12,741 nucleotides of DNA from assembly GCA_021151535.1 (NCBI GenBank), contig JAGKXC010000052.1, positions 1-12,741 on the forward strand, given 5' to 3'. Each line of letters opens with the position of its first letter. Position 1 is the first letter of the stretch. The notes under the pieces were generated by a model, which saw nothing but the letters and a program-made list of their open reading frames with translations, was not told the origin of the DNA and did no database searches. The position numbers were made by a program, and so were the translations under genes. Source of the stretch: Sphingobacteriia bacterium. GTDB lineage: Bacteria > Bacteroidota > Bacteroidia > NS11-12g > UBA955. This document shows positions 7,244 to 12,741 of this stretch, piece after piece.

Positions 7244-9022
7244 TTAGCGGAAATCAGCCGATAAAGGATAATAAGTTTGTGGACCAGTTAAGTACATAAA
7301 GCGCTGTAAGTCTTTGATTTGACTAATATTTAAGCCCATTTTTTGGGCGATGGCTTTCGCTTGGTCTTCACCTTGCTTATCCGGATTGAACAACTTGTTC
7401 AAGAAATCGTCGTTCTTGGGAAGTTCAACCACCCTGTATTCTTTGATTTTGGCTTTGCGGGCAGCTGCTAAAATCGCCCGATCAATACCACCAATTACGT
7501 CTACCAATCCCAATTCCTTTGCATCCAACGCAGTGTAAACGTGGCCTTGTGCCAATTCTTCAACCGCAGCGCGTGATAATTTTCTACCCCTAGCCACAAT
7601 GCTCAAGAAATCGTCGTAAATAGAATCAATGGATCTTTGTAAAAACGCCGATTCCATTTCGTTTAATGGCCTGTCTGGGCGCCAACCTGCCGACATATTC
7701 CCCAAATCAACCGTTTGGTAGTTTAATCCCAATTTGTTGCTGAACAAATCTTGTGTATTGGCCACCAATGCAAAAACACCGATTGAACCTGTAATGGTAT
7801 TGGGTTGGGCAACAATGCTATCCGCCAAACAGCTTAAGTAATAACCTCCGCTGGCAGATACATCGCCAAAACTCGCAATTACTGGCTTTGCCTTCTTGCA
7901 AATTTCAATTTCTCTCGCAATCTCATCCGATGCCAATGCGCTTCCGCCTGGGCTGTTGATGCGGATAACAATTGCTTTTACGGAATTATCCAATCTGGCT
8001 TTCTTCAACGCCTTGATAAATGTAACACTGCCAATGCTGGAGAATGGATCTTGCTTGCCAGGTACAATATCGCCAACCCCGTAAATAATGGCAATCTTAT
8101 TCTCTGAATAACTATAAGGGTCTACATCTTTTGCATATTCTGCAAATGAGAATAATTTTTCTTCTTTTTCCGCGGTTTTTGCCGCTTTATAAGCTTGGGT
8201 TAATGCCTGGTCCTCATACATCAATCCATCAATCAAATTCAACTGCTGCGCATCCACTGGCATTTGAATTTTGCCAGCAAGCACCGTTGCCATCAATGAA
8301 TCTTTATTCAACTTTCTGCTTAGGGCGATTTGCTCAATCTGGTAATTGTACAACAATTGAATGTACCTGCGGATTTGCTCCTTGTTTGGCTCAGACAATT
8401 CCGTTTGGATATAAGGCTCAACGGCACTTTTGTATTTGCCCGCTCTAAAAACTTGAAAACCAACGCCGGCTTTGTCCAACAAACCTTTGTACATCACAAA
8501 ACGAGACGACAATCCATTCAAATCAATCATTCCCGAAGGATGAGCAAAAACTTTATCTGCCGCAGAAGCAATGAAATATCCGGTTTCTGAGTAAGCTACA
8601 CTGTAAGCCACAACAGATTTTCCTGTTTTTCTAAAGGCAATTAACGCGTTGCGAATTTCTTCAGCAGTTGCCAATCCGCCTTCATACATTCCGCAATCCA
8701 AGAAAATGCCCGCAATGTTTGGATCAGTAGCGGCTTTCTTCAAACCATTTCTTATGTCGTTCAATCCCAATGCAACAGATTCGCCCATTCCTTGATCGCC
8801 CAATAATTCAGCGATTGGGTTGTTGGCTACGCGTTCTGTAACGCCGCCGGTGATTTTTAATTGCAAAATGGTGCCTGTTTCAGGAGTTTTTGGCGCTTCA
8901 GAACCGAAGTTTAAGCCGCCGGATAAACTAGAAACCAAACCACCAACGATGGCAATCACCGTGATGATACCCAAAATGTATCCACCAAGACCGGTAAAGA
9001 AATACTTAAGAAATGTTTTCAT
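7244..9022 (-). CDS. sppA: Signal peptide peptidase SppA, 67-kDa type
   Basis: SppA is a membrane-anchored serine protease that degrades signal peptides after leader peptidase releases them. This 592-residue protein has a single N-terminal membrane segment at about 12-33 and two tandem ClpP/crotonase-like (S49) halves, matching the long, E. coli-type form (618 residues). The nucleophile is S391 in DVSASGGYY and the general base is K198 in RAGKYKSAVEPY, in the same sequence contexts as S409 and K209 of the E. coli enzyme. The oxyanion-type motif INSPGGS is at 355-361 and the TGSIGVF strand at 411-417. All catalytic residues are present, so it should be active. It is transcribed away from the coiled-coil gene and toward tetR, with 83 bp and an operator-like repeat between. 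Some readthrough into the efflux operon is possible. Confidence 0.96.
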   Translation of the reverse strand: MKTFLKYFFTGLGGYILGIITVIAIVGGLVSSLSGGLNFGSEAPKTPETGTILQLKITGGVTERVANNPIAELLGDQGMGESVALGLNDIRNGLKKAATDPNIAGIFLDCGMYEGGLATAEEIRNALIAFRKTGKSVVAYSVAYSETGYFIASAADKVFAHPSGMIDLNGLSSRFVMYKGLLDKAGVGFQVFRAGKYKSAVEPYIQTELSEPNKEQIRRYIQLLYNYQIEQIALSRKLNKDSLMATVLAGKIQMPVDAQQLNLIDGLMYEDQALTQAYKAAKTAEKEEKLFSFAEYAKDVDPYSYSENKIAIIYGVGDIVPGKQDPFSSIGSVTFIKALKKARLDNSVKAIVIRINSPGGSALASDEIAREIEICKKAKPVIASFGDVSASGGYYLSCLADSIVAQPNTITGSIGVFALVANTQDLFSNKLGLNYQTVDLGNMSAGWRPDRPLNEMESAFLQRSIDSIYDDFLSIVARGRKLSRAAVEELAQGHVYTALDAKELGLVDVIGGIDRAILAAARKAKIKEYRVVELPKNDDFLNKLFNPDKQGEDQAKAIAQKMGLNISQIKDLQRFMYLTGPQTYYPLSADFR

Positions 9023-9035
9023 TTTAATGAATCTG

Positions 9036-9067
9036 CAAAATTATTGGCTAATTGTTTTAAGTACAAT
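9036..9067 (-). promoter_or_regulatory. Predicted promoter of sppA
   Basis: On the minus strand TAATTTTG (9043-9036) matches the -7 consensus TAnnTTTG exactly, and ATTG (9067-9064) stands 20 bases upstream as a -33 element one base off TTTG. The sppA ATG begins 14 bases past the -7 element, so the leader would be very short. The -7 octamer is identical to the one in front of tetR. Confidence 0.55.
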
Positions 9068-9124
9068 CAGTACTCGCTCAATCCCGCAATATTAAGGATA
9101 AAAGTCTTTTTTACTTAAAAATGA

Positions 9125-9132
9125 TACGTTTG
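9125..9132 (+). promoter_or_regulatory. Predicted -7 element for the DUF5723/coiled-coil gene
   Basis: TACGTTTG at 9125-9132 fits TAnnTTTG and would place the transcript start near 9137. No clear TTTG is found 19-21 bases upstream (only a T-rich run at 9107-9112), so the promoter call rests on the -7 element and its position ahead of the gene. Confidence 0.4.
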
Positions 9133-9197
9133 TCGATAAAAATAAGCAATTTTGAATCATGGCACCGCGATTGTCATTCGCAGCCACGGAAACAACA

Positions 9198-12100
9198 ATG
9201 AATCATATGTTTAAGAATTTCAAATGGGCGGCTGCAGCGATGGCCGTTCTGAGTTTTTCTTCGCAAAATGCCAATGCCCAACACGCTATGGGATTGGTAG
9301 TTGGAGATTACAATCAGCCCTACAAACAGTTTTTAAATCCTGCGGAAATTCGCAGCCCTTTGCACAAGAATTTGTTCATCAATTGGTACGGAAATTCCAT
9401 CCAGTACAACAACAATTTCATGGATCAGCCTGCACCTTATCGTTATTTAGGGCGATGGGGACAGCCCTCCAATACAGGAGTTTCTTCTTATAATTTAAAC
9501 TACCTCAACGAAACCTACGGTTTTTCAATCACTGTTCCGTTAGACCGTGAAGCGGGTTTAACATTCGGTTTCAGGGGTGTTTCGGGCTATAATGTGAACG
9601 GTTTAACCCCAACTTTGGGCAATACCTTGATTTTTGGAAAAACACAGTTAGCAGCAGATTCAGGCAAATCCTTTACTACCGGCGCTTTTTCTGTGAATAC
9701 AGATAAATACCAAGAATACTACATGGGATTCGGTTCTTATGCCTTTGATGGAAGTTCTTCTATGGAAGGTGGGGGCTGGCGATGGGGTGCCAATGCCAAA
9801 TTGTTAATTGGCAATGGTTCTATGTCGCTCAATTCTACCGGAATGGATTACACGGTAAACGGACCAAAATCTGTAACCATAAACAATTTTGATGGAAACT
9901 TCAATTATTCAGATTTAACCTCAGCTGCCAATACGTTGCGCAGTCCTTGGGGAATGAAATTCGATTTTACCAGCGGAGTAGGAGCGGGTATGGATTTGGG
10001 ATTTGTATATGAATCCAGAAACAAGGTTTTGGCAAAATGGCCTGATGGTTATAACAATTGTAAAATTGATCAGTACATGATGCCCAAATTTAGATTTGGC
10101 GTAAGTGTTACCGATCTTGGATTTATTTCTTACGATGGTGGAACGGCTTATCAATCTTCCATGCGAAATGCGGGATTAAATTGGAATATCGATACAGCCT
10201 TGTTTATTCAGGGGAATACGGCATTTGAAAGTACTGAAAACAAAATCAAATCGGTTGAAAGCGATGTGTTTATGGATGCAAAATCCAATGCAGTAGCCAG
10301 TAACCATTTTGTTTCTTACACGCCCGCTGCTTTGAACATTCAAACCGATTTTCGTTTGAATTTCAACTGGCATTTCTCTGCCTACTTTACCAAAAATCTG
10401 AAGCCTGCTGATGCTCCCGGTTTGAGAAGAACTTCTTATATCAGTTTTATCCCTCGCTACGAAACCAAGAATTGGGAGTTTGGATTCCCAATGACAGCCT
10501 TGGGCGAAGAATATGAAAACGGCATGTTGGGTGCTTATGTGAGATTTGGCCCCGTAACCGTAGGTACAAATGATTTAGCAGGATTGGGTACAACCATGAG
10601 AAAAGAACCAACACACAGTAGCTCTTTCTATGTTGCTTTGCGTTCTCGTATTGGCGATTGCGGCAGAAATTATCGATACTATAATAATGGTAACGATGAT
10701 TATGCTGCTACCGATTCAACGGTATTGGACACAGCTGCAATGCCAGCTACGCCTGCTGAGGAATATTTTAAGCGCGATACAGTATTTGTTGAAAAGCTAA
10801 AGCGTGATACCATCATCGTTAGAGATACCGTAAAAGTAAATCAGGCTGCTGGTCCAGCTTTAACCGAAGCATTGAATAAGTTGAAGGCCTGTGAAACGGC
10901 TAAAACAGAAGCGTTGAAAGGCAAGGTAGTTTGTGATCAAGCCCTAACTGAAGCGAAGTTGAAAGCAACTGAAGCAGATAAAAAAGCTGCTGAGGCAATG
11001 ACAAAAAATAAGGCTTGTGAAAATGAATTGGTGGTTCTTAAAGATAAATGCAAGAAAGATGCAGATATCGCCGCCACTGAAGCATTGAAAAACAAACAAC
11101 AAGTAGATAATCAGAAAAAGAAAATTGATTCCTTGATGGCCGAAATCGCCAAGAAAAATGCGGTGATTACAGCCAAAGAAGTGAAAGAAAATCAATTGAA
11201 TGATGAAATCAATCGATTGAAAAATACCCAGGGCGTTCCTTGTGATAAGCAAATGAAATTGGGCGATTCATTGTTGGCAGTTGAGCGATTAAAGAATCAA
11301 ACGGTAGCTGCGGAATTGTCGAAAACCAAGAGCTTGTTAACTGCCTCTGAAGCGAAGAATTTGGAGAAAGACAAACAGATTTTGGATTTGCAGAACAAGT
11401 TGTTGGAAGCGCAGAAAGCGAAGTTGGCATCGGATAACAAGGTGTTGGATTTGCAGAAGCAATTAACCACTTTGGGCGAGCAAAATGCCATTAACAAGAA
11501 GTGCTGCGACGATAAAACGGCAGAATTGAATGCTGAAAAAGCAAAGAATGCCACATTAACGGCGGAGGTAAACAATTTGAAAAACCAAGTAACCGTGTTG
11601 CAGAATACAAAGGCATCGTTGGAAGAGCGATTGAAGAATCAAATTGCTTGCGAAGATTGCACACCTTACAAAACCAAAGCCGCGGCATTGGAGAAAGATT
11701 TGGCTGCTGCCAATGCGAAAATTGCCGCTATGGCTGCTGAGAAGAAAGCATGTGAAGACAAGTTAACGGTTGCACAAAATACCATTACTTCTTTGAATGC
11801 TACTATCGCCAAATTACAAGCAGAGAAAAAGGCATGTGAAGACAAATTGGCTGCAGCTACGGGTACTTCAACCGGCGAAGATTGCACACCTTACAAGAAT
11901 AGAATCACAGCATTGGAAAAAGAATTGGCAACTACCAAAGCGTCTTTGGATGCGGAAGTGGCCAAAGGCAAAGCATTGGAGCAAAAATTAGCGGGTTGTA
12001 TTGATAAGGCAACTTTGGACAAAGCCTTGGCTGATTTGGATGCTGCCAATAAAAAAGCGGCAGATTTGGATGCGAAATTGAAAGCAAGTGAAGCGGCCAA

Positions 12101-12671
12101 AGCAAAGGCATTAGTCGATTTGGATGCTGCCAACAAAACAATCGCCGATCTTCAAGAGAAATTAAAGAATTGCGGCAGTTCAACCACATCGAGCTGCGAT
12201 TGTGATGCTTTGAATGCGCAAATTGCTCAGTTGAAATTGGATTTACAAAGCAAGCAAAATGCGTACGACGCGATCATGGCGGAATACCAAGATTGCTTGA
12301 ATACCACCAAAACGTTGAAGAGTCAATTGAAAGACTGTCAGGATAAATTATCTGCGGGTTCATCTACTGCTGCGGCTGACTTACAGGCGGCGAAGGATGA
12401 AATTAGCAAATTGAAGTCTACAATTGCGCAATTGAACAGTGAATTGGCCAATGCCAACGCATCGATTGCAGATTTGAATGAGCAATTGAAAACTTGCGAT
12501 AGCAATACCCAAACGGTAAAAGATCAGTTGGCGGCAAAAACGGCGGAAGCAAGTAATTTGTTGGCTCGTTTGCGACAGATGGAAGCGCAGTTGAATGATT
12601 GTAATGCCAAATTGAAGAAGTGCTTGGAATCGGCTCCACCAGCGCCGGCTGATAGCACTGGAGGCAATTAA
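9198..12671 (+). CDS. Exported DUF5723-like beta-rich domain fused to a very long cysteine-bearing coiled coil
   Basis: Numbering is from the ATG at 9198 (1157 residues). A signal peptide covers 1-27 (MFKNFKWAAAAMAVLSFSS core, ANA cleavage before Q28). I prefer 9198 to the in-frame ATG at 9159 because GGAAA lies 5 bases upstream and the signal peptide then starts normally; ATG 9207 also fits. Residues about 28-490 are rich in aromatic, glycine and alternating beta patterns (LNPAEIRSPLHKNLFINWYG, YGFSITVPLD, MGFGSYAFDG). This resembles Bacteroidota DUF5723 outer-membrane proteins, probably a barrel. A linker with three RDT motifs (526-544) leads to about 590 residues of Ala/Lys/Leu/Glu heptads (about 550-1142) with 21 cysteines, against 2 in the first domain. 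The tail is short and Pro/Ala-rich (SAPPAPADSTGGN). No OmpA, peptidoglycan-binding or type IX sorting domain is visible. Function unknown; a structural or envelope-spanning role is inferred. Confidence 0.85.
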   Translation: MNHMFKNFKWAAAAMAVLSFSSQNANAQHAMGLVVGDYNQPYKQFLNPAEIRSPLHKNLFINWYGNSIQYNNNFMDQPAPYRYLGRWGQPSNTGVSSYNLNYLNETYGFSITVPLDREAGLTFGFRGVSGYNVNGLTPTLGNTLIFGKTQLAADSGKSFTTGAFSVNTDKYQEYYMGFGSYAFDGSSSMEGGGWRWGANAKLLIGNGSMSLNSTGMDYTVNGPKSVTINNFDGNFNYSDLTSAANTLRSPWGMKFDFTSGVGAGMDLGFVYESRNKVLAKWPDGYNNCKIDQYMMPKFRFGVSVTDLGFISYDGGTAYQSSMRNAGLNWNIDTALFIQGNTAFESTENKIKSVESDVFMDAKSNAVASNHFVSYTPAALNIQTDFRLNFNWHFSAYFTKNLKPADAPGLRRTSYISFIPRYETKNWEFGFPMTALGEEYENGMLGAYVRFGPVTVGTNDLAGLGTTMRKEPTHSSSFYVALRSRIGDCGRNYRYYNNGNDDYAATDSTVLDTAAMPATPAEEYFKRDTVFVEKLKRDTIIVRDTVKVNQAAGPALTEALNKLKACETAKTEALKGKVVCDQALTEAKLKATEADKKAAEAMTKNKACENELVVLKDKCKKDADIAATEALKNKQQVDNQKKKIDSLMAEIAKKNAVITAKEVKENQLNDEINRLKNTQGVPCDKQMKLGDSLLAVERLKNQTVAAELSKTKSLLTASEAKNLEKDKQILDLQNKLLEAQKAKLASDNKVLDLQKQLTTLGEQNAINKKCCDDKTAELNAEKAKNATLTAEVNNLKNQVTVLQNTKASLEERLKNQIACEDCTPYKTKAAALEKDLAAANAKIAAMAAEKKACEDKLTVAQNTITSLNATIAKLQAEKKACEDKLAAATGTSTGEDCTPYKNRITALEKELATTKASLDAEVAKGKALEQKLAGCIDKATLDKALADLDAANKKAADLDAKLKASEAAKAKALVDLDAANKTIADLQEKLKNCGSSTTSSCDCDALNAQIAQLKLDLQSKQNAYDAIMAEYQDCLNTTKTLKSQLKDCQDKLSAGSSTAAADLQAAKDEISKLKSTIAQLNSELANANASIADLNEQLKTCDSNTQTVKDQLAAKTAEASNLLARLRQMEAQLNDCNAKLKKCLESAPPAPADSTGGN
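11382..11464 (+). repeat. 21-residue (63-bp) internal duplication in the coiled coil
   Basis: TTGGATTTGCAGAA occurs at 11382 and again at 11445, encoding LDLQNKL and LDLQKQL exactly 21 residues apart, which is three heptads. Identity at the DNA level over the core suggests a recent in-frame duplication that kept heptad register. Confidence 0.55.
11652..11897 (+). repeat. Imperfect repeats with EDCTPYK and EKKACEDKL motifs in the coiled coil
   Basis: EDCTPYK is encoded at 11652 and 11877 (75 residues apart) and is followed both times by an ALEKxLA stretch. Between them EKKACEDKL is encoded at 11739 and 11823, exactly 28 residues (84 bp) apart, with nearly identical codons (GCATGTGAAGACAA in both copies). 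The repeats carry the cysteines with them. Confidence 0.6.
12033..12133 (+). repeat. 28-residue (84-bp) internal duplication, DLDAANK
   Basis: GATTTGGATGCTGCCAA is identical at 12033-12049 and 12117-12133, encoding DLDAANK 28 residues (four heptads) apart. A shorter copy, GATTTGGATGC, lies between them at 12063. This is a second instance of duplication in whole heptads. Confidence 0.6.
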
Positions 12672-12717
12672 CGATAAAGATTTTAGCCTAATTAAAATTG
12701 AATAGGCAATTACAAAA

Positions 12718-12741
12718 GCCCTTGTAGAATTTCTTCAGGGG
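12718..12741 (+). terminator. Possible terminator of the coiled-coil gene, cut by the window edge
   Basis: About 46 bases after the stop codon, an A-run is followed by CCCT (12719-12722), and AGGG (12737-12740) can pair with it. GAA/TTC continues the stem inward past a 4-base bulge around a TTTC loop. The expected T tract would lie beyond the window, so this cannot be confirmed. Confidence 0.3.

Noticed and set aside
8131..8448. Plus-strand open frame of 105 codons antisense to sppA
   Set aside because: No recognisable domain, no promoter or ribosome site, and sppA with its intact catalytic residues explains the stretch.
10944..11252. Minus-strand open frames opposite the coiled coil
   Set aside because: Repetitive Lys/Ala/Leu codons on one strand produce long stop-free Phe/Cys/Ser-rich frames on the other; this is compositional.
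11382..12133. Regularly spaced repeats as a CRISPR array
   Set aside because: Copies are few, imperfect, in frame and spaced by heptads within a coding sequence, so they are protein repeats.
12683..12708. GCCTA/TAGGC inverted repeat after the coiled-coil gene as a terminator
   Set aside because: The stem is only 5 bp with a 12-base loop and no T tract, which is too weak to call.

Overview
The window looks like chromosomal DNA from a member of the Bacteroidota. The sequence is AT-rich. The start regions carry the Bacteroidota -7 promoter consensus TAnnTTTG, and Shine-Dalgarno sites are mostly absent. The proteins are of types common in that phylum: a HAE-1 type RND pump with phylum-style loops, a lipoprotein adaptor with an N-terminal helix, and a DUF5723-like surface protein. 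I cannot place it to genus.

Layout. Positions 1-156 hold the 3' end of an unidentified plus-strand gene, followed by a strong intrinsic terminator (190-218). A 384-bp gene-free stretch (157-540) contains that terminator, a nested inverted-repeat structure (227-293) and a 17-bp perfect-stem bidirectional terminator (487-524). From 7160 down to 541 on the minus strand lies a compact drug-efflux operon in the order tetR, tolC-like outer-membrane channel, periplasmic adaptor lipoprotein, RND pump. Gaps are only 6-29 bp, so one transcript is expected, ending at the 487-524 terminator. Upstream on the same strand is sppA (9022-7244), a 67-kDa-type signal peptide peptidase. Diverging from sppA is a 1157-residue plus-strand gene (9198-12671). 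It encodes an exported beta-rich DUF5723-like domain joined to a coiled coil of about 590 residues that is rich in cysteine. The window ends in what may be its terminator.

How the genes work together. The adaptor, pump and channel should form a tripartite exporter spanning both membranes, with the TetR protein as local regulator. A 9-bp perfect inverted repeat (7193-7224) sits in front of tetR and overlaps the predicted -33 element, which makes it the obvious candidate operator for autoregulation of the whole operon. SppA cleans up cleaved signal peptides in the membrane and is probably an independent housekeeping gene.

Most of the window is recognisable envelope biology. The least explained item is the large coiled-coil protein: a probable barrel with an unusually long, cysteine-bearing, internally duplicated coiled coil and no recognisable anchoring or sorting domain at its C-terminus. 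Other points worth checking are the operator/promoter arrangement of tetR, an arginine at the position of the proton-relay lysine of TM10 in the pump, an extra hydrophobic pair in the pump's central loop, and the folded intergenic sequence at 227-293. I found no CRISPR array, mobile element, tRNA or rRNA.
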